Assembly: GCA_963921825.1 (NCBI GenBank)
Contig: OY997593.1
Location: 51,506,039-51,570,038, forward strand
DNA: 64,000 nt
Source of the DNA: Erodium maritimum
Lineage: Eukaryota; Streptophyta; Magnoliopsida; Geraniales; Geraniaceae
Direction: 5' to 3'
Shown here: one piece after another, positions 39,900 to 52,125 of the stretch
Layout: each line of letters starts with the position of its first letter
Position numbering within the stretch: the first letter of the stretch is position 1
Made by a program: the position numbers and the translations under genes
The notes under the pieces: generated by a model
What the model was told of the DNA's origin: nothing
Database searches by the model: none
What the model saw: the letters and a program-made list of their open reading frames with translations, nothing else

Positions 39900-41141
39900 G
39901 GGTTATTTACGATAAGGTACCCTAATGTTTCGTCCACGAACGATAAGGTACCCTTATGAATTTTGTGTCCGATAAGGTACCCTAATGATTCGTCCACGAA
40001 CGATTTGGTTTAAAATTGGCATATTCCGTTAGAAAACTAACGGAATATTCCTCTAAATTAGACATGTGCAGTTAAGTGGGTTGTGAAATGATGATTTTAC
40101 CCTTTTCTTATTTTAAGCTTATAATTTGATAGACAAAATTACCATTATACCCTTAATTATATAATACAATAAAAATATAATAAATAAATAAATTTAAATT
40201 TAAATTTTTTTAAATTTAAAAATTAATTTTTTTAAAATAATAATAATAAAATTTTAAAAATACAAAATTTTAAAATATTAAATATTAAAAAGTTTAAATA
40301 TTAAATAAAAAATAAAATATGAAATAAAAAATAAAATATTAAAATAATAAAATAAAATATTTTAAAAAAAGTCACTGTTCATCCATCATGACCGGCCTGC
40401 TCCTCCGCCATCGTAGCCGGCCACCCCCTTCTCCGCCGTCGTCCCCGGCCACCACCCCCTCTCACCGCCGCCTCCTCCTCCTTCTTCCACTTCATCCCCT
40501 CTCACCGTCCTCGAATCGCAGAGCTTCAGCTCTGTGATTCGAGGACGGTGAGAGGGGGATGCGGTGGAAGAGGGAGGAGGAGGCGGCGGTGAGAGGGGGT
40601 GGGTGGCCGTGGACGACGGCGGAGGAGGGGGTGGCCGACGCCGATGGCAGAGGAGCAGGCCGGTAACGATAGATGAACAGTGAATTTTTTTTCCTAAATT
40701 TATATTTTTAATATAAATAAAATTTTAATATAAAAACTAAGTATTAAAAAAATAAAACTGATTTTTAAATATAAAAATCTGATTTAAAAAAAATAAAAAC
40801 TGATTTTTGAAAATAAAAACCAAATTCAGTTTTAAAAAAATATAACTTTAAAAAAAAATATAATTTATTTATTTTATTTTGAAAATTAAAAATAATTAGA
40901 AAATATAAATTAAGGAAAAATAATAACTGAGGGTATAATGGTCATTTCACTCTTAAGTCAAAAGTCAACTGAAATGTCAAAGGGCAAAATAGTCATTCTA
41001 CATAATTCTGTTAGTTTTTTAACAGCATTAAACCAAATCGTTCGTGGACGAATCATTAGGGTACCTTATCGGACAAAAAATTCATAAGGGTACCTTATCG
41101 TTCATGGACGAAACATTAGGGTACCTTATCGTAAATAACCC
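39900..41141. mobile_element. Mutator-type fold-back element with 9-bp TSD (1242 bp)
   Basis: Terminal inverted repeats of about 140 bp: GGGTTATTTACGATAAGGTA at the left and its complement at the right, with internal repeats of GATAAGGTACCCTAATG and CGTCCACGAACGAT. The perfect 9-bp duplication TAAAAAGTG lies at 39891-39899 and 41142-41150. The interior is AT-rich apart from a GC-rich hairpin at 40376-40684. No transposase. Confidence 0.92.
40376..40684. repeat. GC-rich long hairpin inside the Mutator-type element
   Basis: Two arms of about 150 bp are inverted copies. The core at 40501-40552 is a 25-bp arm, a TC loop and a 25-bp arm with one mismatch. The arms include CTCCGCC(A/G)TCG and CCGCCGCCTCCTCCTCC words, unlike the AT-rich rest of the element, so they look like a captured gene fragment that was inverted and duplicated. 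Transcripts would fold into a long double-stranded stem. Confidence 0.85.
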
Positions 41142-41150
41142 TAAAAAGTG

Positions 41151-41825
41151 CAAACAAAAAAAAACTCAAACAACTAGCACCTACAACTAATTAGTGGTTA
41201 CCACTGCAGAGCTAGTGATAACAGTTAGTGATTTGGAAGAGAAAATGTGAAAATGTGCTCTTACCACCCATTCCTACCACTAGCCAGTTCTTAAGCATTG
41301 GAGATGCTCTTAGTGATTTCTCTACCAATACAAATACTATAAACGGGTTCATATACTTGAAAGTAGGTACACATTTGTTAAGATTAAGGAGGGACGTGAT
41401 AATTGAGTTGCCAATGACAACTCAATTTTATAACTTGTGGTACAAGATGTTAACGTTAATTTCTATTCATTTTAATTATAGTATTCTATTTTATGACAAT
41501 CAATGCTAACACGGCTATAATTACACATAACTAAAAACTCACTTGACCAACGACAAAAAAAATCAATTCTAATCGATTCCTCTAGGTTTCTCTTCTCTTT
41601 GTCTTTTCCATGCGGCACTTGACTTTTCTTTATCGTTGTGCATCATTTCTTCCACCAATCACACCCCCTCACCTACTACAATGTCCCCCCACCTCCCCCA
41701 ATCGCCCTTAGGCCTCTGTCGGCTTTTCCCTTTCCCACGTGACAAACTGTCTCGAATAGGTTATTGCTCTCTCGGTGACTCTACCATCGTTAACTGACCA
41801 GTCCATGCCCCGACTCCTATCCATT
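41151..41825. other. Intergenic sequence, nothing recognised
   Basis: A 93-codon frame at 41228-41509 shows no recognisable family. No element ends are found. Confidence 0.3.
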
Positions 41826-43700
41826 ATTTTATAAGACCCCCACGAACCAAGAAGAAGTCATATTGAAAACCTCATATCCCTCTCTGGACACTCCCTATTT
41901 CACCATTGTGCGCCTCCCACGAACCTTGACCTGGACGTTTTATCGTTAGGGGATGTAGTCGAGCCCGCTATCGGTGCCCACACTTGCCTCTATAGGAACG
42001 ACCATACCCAAGACGATCATCTAGTTGAGAGCCAACCCGATCGCACAACTCCCACCGCTCCCTTCCCTCAAACGGGGACTATGGCCTCCTTTATGGCTCG
42101 GAAAAACCCAGACACTATAACTGAACTAGGAAGCAGAGATCCCTTGATGTCGACGCCAGTTTGGCCGAACTTCCTAAGCAATCGGAAATGAAGTCCAGCC
42201 ACCACACCCCTACTCGGACCAAACCCCTTGGTGGGAACACTACTAAAGAAGGACACCGGTCCCCTCTCTCCATTATATTCAAGCTCCCCGACCACATTGC
42301 TGACCGCATACCTGAGGATGTACTCCATCCTCCCCTAGAGATGCTCCTGGCCCTTCAAAAGGGCTTTAATGCCTTTAAGATGGAGAAAGAGGAGGATAGT
42401 GTAATATATACCCAGAGGAACCCGATGGAGAACCGTACCCATGCGCACACGTCATTTTTCCTTATAGGGCGATTTTTTCAGAAATCGGAGTTGTGACTGG
42501 ACATCCATGAAGGGGATCATGCAAAAGCTGGTCATTAAGGACCTTGCCCGGGGCATTTCTAGATTGTAGTTCACTTCTCGAGTAAAAAAAGATACGATCC
42601 AGATAGGAGAATCCTAGTTCTTCAAGTGGGCACCCTTGATTCGAGAGGACCTCTGACCGGGCATCATCCCAGCCACTCTACCATTCTCCAGGATCCAGAT
42701 GTGGGCCCTTGTTTCAAACCTCACAAGGGACGGCCTTACAACTCAACCAAGTCTCCAAATAGGGGAGCCCTAAGTGGTTTTGTGGACGTCTGCATGGATC
42801 AAGCATGCCTTTCCTGGGGAGCCGCCCTGAACATATGGTTCTAGAAGGACCTTGCAACTCCGCTCCGACGAACGTCTCTAGTACTCGTTCTAGGCCATCA
42901 GACACCAACCCGATTCTGACCCTAATATGTGCGACTATCGGACTTGTGTTTCCATTGCGGGTGCACAGGTCACGTGGGAATGGAATTTCCTTGGAGGGAT
43001 CCTGTTATTCTATAGGTTACCCCCCCCCCCCCCCCCTTTGACTTATCGCTTCTGGTGCCGGCATCACCCAACTTGCGTATATGGATCCGTAGAGACTGGT
43101 CGGACCTCATCCCTCCTAGGCCCTCCAATAGCCGCAAACCATCACCATAGAATGGATCTCATGATCTGACCCTCCAAGCACCGAGTCCCACTATACCACC
43201 AATCTTCATCCCATTGGAACCATCGACCTAGGGCTCGCCAAAGGATTTCTTGTCTATAGCACCGGCACACACCTAGAGTCGGAAGCCCGTGCCCGCTCGC
43301 ATTGAGTCGCTATATCATGTAGCCCCAGGAGCAGGATTAAGCGAGGTGACAGCAACAAATTATCTCCTGCCCAACTAGGAACTATTAATATTTAGCACAA
43401 GAAACTTGGAGGCCTCGGTACCCTAACCCATTGTAGCATGTGGAGGGATACCATCAGCAACTGCCTCCCCAATGCCAGGGTGACCACCTCCTCCCATCCC
43501 ACAAGAAGAGGAATGTCGAGGCGAGGTCTGCGAAACAGCCTCGCCTGGACCAATGAGTGTGTCATGGAGCAACAAGGTATGCGTGGGGATGCATACCTCT
43601 CCCTGCTAGGGTCGGTATCAACCAGACCCAATACTTCCTTTGTTTCATAGTTTTCTTCCTAAATGCTTGTTGTCACCTCAAATGCCCCATATCATATACC
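41826..43700 (+). pseudogene. Degenerate LINE ORF1 (zinc knuckle visible)
   Basis: Frames are badly broken. The clearest signature is at about 42927-42990: L-S-D-L-C-F-H-C-G-C-T-G-H-V, a CCHC-type knuckle as found after DUF4283 in plant L1 ORF1. Upstream pieces (42161-42496, 42626-42844) and downstream pieces (43438-43650) are consistent with the rest of such an ORF but not diagnostic. A poly-C run sits at 43021-43037. I see no endonuclease. Confidence 0.45.
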
Positions 43701-44485
43701 ACATGCATTTTCAGGTCTAGTCAGGAAATGACCACCACCAGTTGCATTTGATTAGCCATCCTCATGTGGATTTCCTCGTATTTGTTTCCCTTGGATTAGT
43801 CGGGTATCGTAGTTATAAAGTTAGTGTCTAGAAACCCCATTTCTGAACCTCGTCTTGCCCTCTTACCAGATCTCATATATGTACTCTTCATATGTTTTAT
43901 TATTATAAATTTTTTTCATTTTATATGCTAACAAAAACACGGCTGTAATTTTAACTTAAAGCGATGACTTCATGTTTGTGTAAAAACGAATATGTGTATT
44001 CAAATGATATATTATCGTTCTTTTTTAATACATGATGGAATATATTATTGTTCTTAAAACTAAAACTGTAGGTATATCACCACAATATCAAAATTTATTA
44101 TGTTTTTTCTTTTATAAGGAAATAAAAACTTTTATTTAATTATCCGCTATCAAAATACATAGAAGAGGTTCAGGGATAATTTCCATTGACACTCAAATCT
44201 AGAAAAAAAGAGCGTGTCTTATTGGCTAGGTGAACACCTAACAAACTTGATATGAACATCAACAAACATAGATAATAAACCAATACAATCCGAAATAATC
44301 AAACCCAACGACAATTGAAAAGACCACCTCTTACGAATTAACTCTACCACGGTCTTGCAGTCATTACATATATATTCCCGTGTCATCTAATTAGTCTTGA
44401 GCCAAACCAATGCCTCTCAGATCCTCATAGCTTCGACGATAACGGGGTGTACAGTTCCCCTATGAGCCTGGTGTGAACTCCTCGC
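43701..44485. other. AT-rich 3' sequence and spacer
   Basis: No gene is recognised. It begins as the probable 3' untranslated part of the LINE relic and becomes plain AT-rich DNA. Confidence 0.3.
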
Positions 44486-44500
44486 ACCATAATTACTATG

Positions 44501-45775
44501 TTTTTTTTAGTAAACACGACTTTCATTCCTTTAAAAGAGTTAGTACATGCATGTAAGCCCTACCGGGACAAACATAATAACCCTGTAACTATAGTTACGT
44601 CTAGGATGTTGTGTTGAGATGCCATAGAGGCGACCTAAAACTGACAACTACAGATAATGAACTAGAACAGTGATGAAATAAACAACCAAATCTACTAACG
44701 AGAAACTGAAAGACAATAAAACTAAAACCCGCTGACGATCACTGTTCAAGGGGGGGGTCTGAATACCGCTGGGTCTCCCAAGGGCAACACTCTGCTTCGT
44801 TGATAAACCTGAACCTGAGGTCGACAGTGGAGAAGGGCTGACAGGGCACCCTCAGAGACTCCTTCTTGTCCCTGAGGCTTGTCTGATGACTCATGCATGG
44901 TGGCGGGGCTGTTTCCCAGCCCTCGCCCGAATTGTGACTCGTCAGTCACCCCATTCTTCTACTTCCGTTTTCTCCAGCCCTTGAACTCTGCCATTCAATC
45001 CGGTTGACCACCAACCCGACGCCCGAGGCCACTCCAGACCTAGGCCCTGAGCCTCAAACCAGGTTTGGGGACTCGAAGAAGGAGGCCAAATGGGAGGCCC
45101 ATCTCCACCATACGTCAACGGTCTTAGAGCGAGGTCATGATTTCGCCATCGTGGAAGCTGAGAGAAAGGACCCAGAGCAAGGTCATGAATCAGGCGCCGA
45201 GAGAAAGAACCCAGAGCAAGGTCTTGGGCCATTCGTCGTGGAGGCCTGAAGAGGATATCAGTGCGTGGAGACCAAAAACGCCCCCGTACGAATCCTCGAC
45301 GTGGAGGAAGCGACGACCTAGTTGGCTGGTCCCGATGATAACCCGATGCCCGCCCCGCCCAATGAGGGATCATGGATGAAGGGAATAAAGGGATCGCACG
45401 AGATTAAGATGCCTTCAGAGTCGACCGAAGCGCCGTCAGGAAACCCAGAGCAAGGTCGTGGGAAACAGACGACAACCACCGGAAGAGATGTCTGTAACCG
45501 GGAGAACAATGAAGGCTCTCAGGATGAGGAGGGATGGGGCCAACGTGTGATGGTGCGCTCCAGAACAGCGGAGAGGGACCGGACATTAGCCAGGAGTAGG
45601 GACCGGACAATAGCCGGGAGAGGTAGAACTTGCGTCGGAATGAGACACGATGAGAAGGGGATGAAACCCTAGGTTTAGCCTCCAAGAAAGACGTAAACCC
45701 TAACAGAGCCATTTGTTTAATGATTATGTAGTTATCTAATGGTATTAATTTGGAACAAAAATTAGTTATTAGAGT
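44501..45775 (-). mobile_element. Poly-A retroposon with long TSD (about 1.28 kb), LINE-related
   Basis: On the minus strand the element ends with AAAAAAAA (44501-44508). The flanking duplication ACCATAATTACTATG (plus TT) lies at 44486-44500 and 45776-45790, perfect over 15-17 bp. The 5' end has an AAACCCTA-type telobox (about 45665). A 143-codon frame (44942-45373) has an internal repeat of D-L-A-L-G-P/S-F-S and is Arg/Pro/Trp rich. The 3' region resembles the tail of the LINE relic at 31.2 kb. No reverse transcriptase, so it was moved by LINE machinery in trans or is internally deleted. Confidence 0.85.
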
Positions 45776-45790
45776 ACCATAATTACTATG

Positions 45791-46215
45791 TTAATATAAG
45801 TCAAGCCTATAATACGTATAATTTCACCATATCTTTAGTCAAATGAATATTTCCACCTCTTATAAAACTAAAGGTTTAAATTCTAATGAATACATTCTCG
45901 AGAAAAAAATCTTACAGCATCTATAATGGGAAGAGACTAAATAAGTCTAATCTTAAATTTTCATAATTTAGGTGTATGATGGTTTCAGGTGGTGCAAAGG
46001 CAATAGACCTAGCCGTTCTACTGCGGTCTCAAGTATCGTCAATTTACAAAAATACCATCGAACAAGATAATATTATTTAATTTAAAAGATTAAACAATAA
46101 AGGGTACACCAACCCCTTAATCATTTTTCCATGTCATGGAGAAAGAGCTTATTAGTGGTCCAATCCCCGACGTTCATTTTGGAGGTATCCACGTCTTAGA
46201 GAACGCGAAACTCGC
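45791..46215. other. Intergenic sequence, nothing recognised
   Basis: AT-rich, without clear repeat ends or coding sequence. Confidence 0.3.
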
Positions 46216-46527
46216 GCATGAGAGACTCTGACGTTTCGAGTGACTCCCGAATGTGCTTCTCAATATGTTGGCCAAGATTTTTTCGAACTTCAGGTCGAGC
46301 GTCAGTCGCCTTGTCCCTTACCCTTCTCCTTCGCCCGCCTCGCCTTTGTCACCTTTTGGCTCTTAGGTCGGTGACTATGTACGGTTTTGGAAAATCCCCC
46401 CTCGGCCTCTTAAGAGGTGAGAGCGAGAATGTCCATCTCAAACATTGGCGTAGTGATGAAAGATGTTCTTGGGGTGCAACGTACGTTGTAGTCGATGAAC
46501 TCGTCGGTGGTCGTGAAGAACTCGTTC

Positions 46528-46850
46528 TTAAAACGGTTCTTTCAACAAGTATTTCGTCTCACTATATATTCCACTAGTGCTTACATGTGAAGACATAATT
46601 GTACTTTTCAAAATACTCATGCTCGGCGTTACCCATGATCTAGTCTTCGGATCGACCGTCTGGTAGATGTCTTGAACTTGGACTAGCATCCCTAAAACAT
46701 CTTCACTTTCTTTTTTTGTCACGCTCCAATGCTGTTTGTAGTTCTTCGAAGTGTGCTTTGACTCTATGATTTACCGAGTAATGTTTGCTAGGTCTTTCTT
46801 AATAATCTCCCAAAAATGATGGCCCGTCTAGTCCACCCCATTGATCGAGT
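46528..46850 (-). pseudogene. Possible PIF/Harbinger ORF1 (SANT/Myb-like) fragment
   Basis: On the minus strand broken frames read H-H-F-W-E-I-I-K-K-D-L, then K-Q-H-W-S-V-T-K-K-E-S-E-D-V-L-G and Q-V-Q-D-I-Y. This follows the pattern of the SANT/Myb-like partner protein of PIF/Harbinger elements (F-W-x-x-I, then K-S-x-W-x-x-I, then F-x-G-x-x-x-Q). Stops interrupt it. It may belong with the transposase fragment at 39452, but they are 7 kb apart and on opposite strands. Confidence 0.4.
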
Positions 46851-47137
46851 CCTCTTAAGTATTTCATTCATGCACTCATAAGGGCTTCTTCCTCAAAATG
46901 CATCTATTTATAGTACACTTGATCTTGTTGGGTTGGCTCAGCTTGCGACGATCTAGCTGAAGCCAGGGGACCCGCACTCGTATGATCGGCGTCGGGCATT
47001 TGATTACCAAGAAGGGCATCAAATGATGTCATGTTTTCGATCTCGACCTCGGGAAAGTTGAGAAGTCAGCCCTAGTATGTTGTGGAGCTCGGGAAAGTTG
47101 GGGAGCCTGGGTACATGGGGGAGAACGTGAATGTTGG

Positions 47138-47530
47138 ATGCGGCGGAGATGGGACGTACTCTTCCTCAAAAAATTTCCTCACGACCGCATGAGTAATGCC
47201 ACAAATGGAGGACGTAATCCCACTCGCAGGATAATCCGAATGGCTTGTTCGAGTTTTTGGGGTACACCATGTGTTAAGCTAGAGAATCGGGTGTGGATGA
47301 CCGGAATACGATTGACAACAGTGAGTCTGCAGCGACTGGCTCCCCGAAGAATCTACACCATTGTGAATATGAAGAATCGGGCGTGGATGGATGAAAAACG
47401 ACTCAAATACACAGGAAAAGTCGATGTGTTTCGCGTTTCGGCTGCAATTGTTGCCACCAAAGATTCAGCTAAACCGAAAGAAAACGCCGGCAGAAGAAGA
47501 GCCAGAGATGAAGAATTGGATTTTTGGTGA
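47138..47530 (+). CDS. Unrecognised open frame (130 codons)
   Basis: Arg-rich frame with an internal near-repeat: K-L-E-N-R-V-W-M-T-G-I-R-L and M-K-N-R-A-W-M-D-E-K-R-L, and a basic end (G-R-R-R-A-R-D-E-E-L-D). The DNA shows the same duplication, with GAATCGGG(T/C)GTGGATGG at about 47284 and 47374. I cannot assign a family and have no promoter evidence. It may be a fragment of a Harbinger partner gene or chance. Confidence 0.25.
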   Translation: MRRRWDVLFLKKFPHDRMSNATNGGRNPTRRIIRMACSSFWGTPCVKLENRVWMTGIRLTTVSLQRLAPRRIYTIVNMKNRAWMDEKRLKYTGKVDVFRVSAAIVATKDSAKPKENAGRRRARDEELDFW

Positions 47531-48400
47531 AGAAGAACAAAACCATTGACAGTTATTTATAGTTGTAATTAACTTTCGGCTTTGATTACGTTTACCTGTC
47601 TCTTCACTCGTCATCATACGATTCGACATTCAATGATTTAGTGGGCCTTTGTGCGCCGAATTTGTTGACTGTGAGCGTCTACAAATTCACCAACAATACA
47701 TTCAAGACTCAGATTCGGATTGTCAAACAACCACTTTTCAGAACTCTGACCGAATCGACAGTACAATAAGACCCCTCTACAGGTGCACTAAACAACATAT
47801 AGACTGAGAGTTTTCTCTTGTAAAATCTAATTCAAATAACCAGTACTAATATTAGTCATTTAAATATCTAGACAAAAAGAAGACAAAAGTGTTCTTATTT
47901 TAGATTCAGAGAAACCTATTAACTATAGAAGGCAAAATACGGTGATCCACACTACGTATAATGTGTTTCTTAATATAGTAAAAGGCAAAAGGCAACCCTC
48001 CACCCCTGCCTACTCAATTATTCCCAACCAAATTGTCTGGTTCAAAAACTACTAATACCTCAGGGTCCACATTTATTTGCAGAACAAAAAAAAAAACATT
48101 TTCAAAGGTTCAGAACAATCAATAATTACAATACCTAGACATAGTTAAAATAATCTATTAATTAGTGCCTCTCTCGATCTTTCAAGAGTTAAGTATGTTA
48201 GGACCTTAATTCATATTTATTTTAAAACCAATTTTATTTTTGTTATACTTGAGTTTTAATCGAAAAATTGAATAACCATGTTTGAAGCTGTATAGTCTCT
48301 TGTTTAAATTTCGAAAGTTGTCATTTTTGTATCCAAAATTACTTTAACTTTGCCCGGATTTTTTATGACTATTTTTGTGTTTTTCATTGGTCCTTGAGAG
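47531..48400. other. Intergenic AT-rich sequence
   Basis: No gene or clear element is seen. Confidence 0.3.
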
Positions 48401-48419
48401 TAGTAAGACGTAATCGAAA

Positions 48420-49642
48420 AGTTCTCATCTTTTCTCTTTAGAAAGATTTCTTTTCCTCAGCGACCAGTTATCGTCGCGTCTCCACCCTCTCTTCATCGGT
48501 GATGGTCATGGTTTGATCATAGTTATTGTCAGCGGTGGCCATCCCTAACCCTTTTTTCTTCTTCTCCTTATCCTCCTCTTTCTCTCTTTCTCTACTTTTC
48601 TCTCGGTCTCTAGCTCCTTCAAACGGGACTAAGGCCTCCTTATCTCGTCGCTCTCTTTCCTTCCCCGACATCTCTCTTCGGCCTCAGGCGTCATCCATTT
48701 CAAATCTGGAGGTTGCCTTCTTCCACGGGTCTTGTAGTGCCCTTCCCATCCTGATTTCTTCGTTTTTGGATCAAATCCACTCTTTCTGGAGTTCTTTGGA
48801 CTTCTATGTCCCTCTTTGGTCGTTGATTCCGATGATGGTCATCGGTGGGTGGCTTGGATTTGTTCTTTTTTCTGCTGAGATCTGCTTAGAAATCATCGGG
48901 TTGCATCAGTAGTCTCTGAAGGGAGATTTTGGTGGTTGTTTCCGGCGGCTACGACTTCTTCTCTTAATGGATCTCCGTCCTTATCTGTCTCGGTTGCTAT
49001 GTGCTTCTTGAAGCAGGTGCTTTGAGGTGAGAACCTTCTTTTCCTTCCCTTGTCTCTCTCTTACATATAGTTTAATGGTTTTTCCTTTGAATCGATTCCC
49101 TATCAGTTTTTTCTCTTTCCCGTTCGATTTTTGATCGAGGCCTCGTCAGATCCGAAGAGTTGTCTAAGCCTTTAGCTTCCTTGAAAATATGGTAGGCTTC
49201 GGTTCAATGGTGCGGGCCGTTCCAATTGCATCTTTACTTTCGAGCCTATTTCTGTCGCTTCTAGCGGTGCTGGCCGCCGACGTGTCGGTCGCCTCCTCGT
49301 AGGCACCGATGAATCATGGATTTTCCCCTTGTGTTGATGGTTTTGGGGTTGGATTTGCTGGTTCTTCGGTTTTGGGTTATTGTCTTTTTTTCTTTCCGCT
49401 GAGCTTTGTGTTCGTTTTATCATCCCAACCTTCTTTGCTCTTAATGATAGTCAACCTTTTCCTCTTTAATTGGGTTGATTTCTGGATCTTTATGTTTGTA
49501 AAATCTCGATTTCAGATCTGTTGTTGTAACTTGTTTGTGGATTCCTTTGATAGGAATACCAGTGTCTGTATCTGAGAGATCATACCGTCGTTCTTGCCCC
49601 GTTAACTGAGGCTTAAACTTTCTTCTTATTTGTTGATAAAAA
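48420..49642 (+). mobile_element. LINE-related retroposon with 18-bp TSD (about 1.2 kb)
   Basis: The duplication AGTAAGACGTAATCGAAA (48402-48419) and AGTAAGACGTAGTCGAAA (49643-49660) differs at one position. The element ends TTTGTTGATAAAAAA on the plus strand. Internal frames (48526-48912, 49309-49575) are Ser/Phe rich without a conserved domain, and the sequence reads like the leader plus tail of a LINE without its coding middle. The element at 49786-51595 on the other strand has the same TTGTTGATAAAAAA tail. Confidence 0.85.
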
Positions 49643-49785
49643 AGTAAGACGTAGTCGAAATCAATTGGATTCTTCGTAATTGATCTTTTTTATGCGATTT
49701 GACATGGTTTTGATGGTGCGATAAACTAAATAATTTAATTCATTAAAAAAAGGAATAGAATCAATTAAGTTAATTTCCACACGTT

Positions 49786-51595
49786 TTTTTTTTATCAACA
49801 ATACATATTATAAACCACCACCTTTTTCGATAATAAAAAGGCGGGCAAAAAAATCATGACAAGGGCATCAGCCGAACAATTGTGTGGCTCAAACTAATTT
49901 ATGCCCAAACAACTAATATTAGAGAAATTAGCCTCAAACCAAGCACCATATCTTAAAAGGATCGAACTAGTACAAATATAGCATTTCTTCGGAAGGAACC
50001 TCATCAACCCAACAAGGGCGTAAACCATGGTCTAATAACCAGATTTTACAACCATGAAGCTCATAGTAAGTAAACATAAAACTATGTCTGGAACCCAAAT
50101 TTTACAACCTTGAAGCACACTAGACTAATGAAGGTCTACAACCCGTATTTTCCAACCATTAAGCCCAACCGATACTTGATTCAACCCAAACCTCAACCTG
50201 AGAATGTATAACACCTTCTCTCATAATGACCGTCAACCTTTGATAGAGAGGATAACGATCACTAACAAGTCGGTGACCAACACCGTAATAGACGAAGATA
50301 GATCTAGTGGGCAATACCTACCAGGACTCACTATACCCTTATAACGAAATTGTAGGAATTCAACCAATAAGCATTATTTCCCAAACCCCTTTCCGTAGGC
50401 AAAAACCTACAAACCGGTGAGCCCCTACCACTGAAATGTAAGGGAACATATGAAAACCTAGAAGGTAACGGTTAAGGGACGGGGAGGGGAACAACATAAC
50501 TTAGGCATAAGAGATGGAGAGCAATTATACCTCACGTAAAAAGACTTGACCGAGGCATCAAGAGCAACACCCACACCGCTACTAACATTGGGGAGGAGTA
50601 GAACAACCATGCAAATTTGAAACAAGAAAAATCTCTGGCCGAAGAGACGATCCCTTACAACATCTCCTCGACAACAAGGTTAACCTAAGAAACGACTAAA
50701 CCCACAACTAAATAAGCCACCATCAGTTAACCAAAATACCAAACGAGATCAAATCTAAGGCCCTTAGTGGGAATAGGCAAGTAATCGTGAATCCAATGAC
50801 TCTGAAATGGACCTCTCGCTTCTACAACTACCATTATCAGGAGGAACTACGAGTTCCTATTTTGGAAAACCCAAGCGGAAGTAGATTCGTCGTCACTCTG
50901 TCTGAAGAAGACCAATCTTCGCCCTATCAAACCATCACACGAAGGCAATCGGGAAACGATGTCTGACGGAGCCGGTCTAAACCGTACCACGTGGTCGCGA
51001 TGTTGTAGACCTTGATAAGTCTAGAACGCACCTACGGATGGCTGGAACTCGAACACGAGCGAGTACGAATAAATGAGAGAGAGACCGAGATGCAACCCGA
51101 GCTTTGGCGAACATGGACACCGGCGAACCTCCGAAAAACTAGTAACCAAACAAACAGTCACTAAGATTTGACTGAATCCGTCGAACTGGTAACGAAGCAG
51201 AGATCTACAAGATCAGAGCAACCTGGATGAAATTCTAGATCAGAGGCCAATAAGCGAGGAGGGAGGACCAACAAAGCTCTAACTCCACCGAACTCAACAA
51301 AGGGAATGGACATGAGCTCCGACCAATCATCGATTGAGACCAAACGTCGAGCTGTATAGATACATCTGAACTGCAACTAGATATGAGAAGAGAGAAAAGA
51401 ATCGAAGAGGGGCTAGAGAGAAGATGGAAAGAGAGAGGAGAAGGTGACCACCAACAATGTCCATGGACGGAAGCCGTGACAACCACCTATAGAGAAGAAG
51501 GTGAAGTGAAGGTATATGAGTGGTGGCTAGGGTTTAGGTGAGAAGTTGATAGAGTTTTGAAAACTATGGTTGACATATTTTAAATTAAAGTTTCC
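49786..51595 (-). mobile_element. LINE-related retroposon, minus strand (about 1.8 kb)
   Basis: On the minus strand it ends TTGTTGATAAAAAAAAA (complement at about 49786-49802). An imperfect duplication TTTCCACACG / TTTCCACGTG flanks it (about 49775 and 51590). The 5' end has CTAAACCCTAGCCACC (telobox, about 51525), then GC-richer leader (frames 51161-51486, Ser/Leu rich). Words around 50130-50165 (ACCCGTATTTTCCAACCATT) recur at about 55335-55355. No coding domain is recognised. Confidence 0.6.
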
Positions 51596-51668
51596 ACGTG
51601 TTAACCATGTTTTGGATGATGGCTCAAATTCCAAGGTTTTTTTTTTTCCTGATGCATTATGATAACCC

Positions 51669-52125
51669 AAAGCATCCACTGAAGTTTTCTTTCAACTCTT
51701 GCATGGCGAAGACAAGCTAAAGCTTCACATGGGTAACTTCTTTTGTCGCAATAATTTTGACCCTCTTGATGTCAAGCTCAACACTTTATTTGAAATCCCA
51801 AAATTCGATGGTAAGCCTAACAATACTCTCAATTTTAGGACTGGAATGAGATATTTCAAATTTTCCACTTCCTGTAATGGATTGCTTTGCTATCATACAG
51901 GTTTTTTAAATAGGTTTGTTGTGGTATCGAATCCTTGTACTAGTGAGTTCATTACACTTCCTGCACTTGCAATTCCATATTGTTGTCGTTATGGGTTGGG
52001 TTTTAGTAGAAAGACAAACAAATACAAACTTTTGCGAGTAGTCAGTAAGGATTTTCTTGGTAAGAATGTTGTAACTGAGATTTGCACGATTGGGAAATGA
52101 TATGTTCTTGGAACATTTTAGGTCC
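51669..52125 (+). pseudogene. F-box protein fragment (F-box-associated domain)
   Basis: The frame 51699-52100 reads S-C-N-G-L-L-C-Y, then V-V-S-N-P-C-T-S-E-F-I-T-L-P and Y-G-L-G-F-S-R-K-T-N-K-Y-K-L-L-R-V-V, the conserved core of the plant F-box-associated domain, which recruits substrates to SCF ubiquitin ligases. The N-terminal F-box is absent, and the frame stops after T-E-I-C-T-I-G-K, where the family continues. The next few residues appear in another frame, so there is a frameshift near 52095. It is a truncated pseudogene, possibly carried here with neighbouring repeats. Confidence 0.75.
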
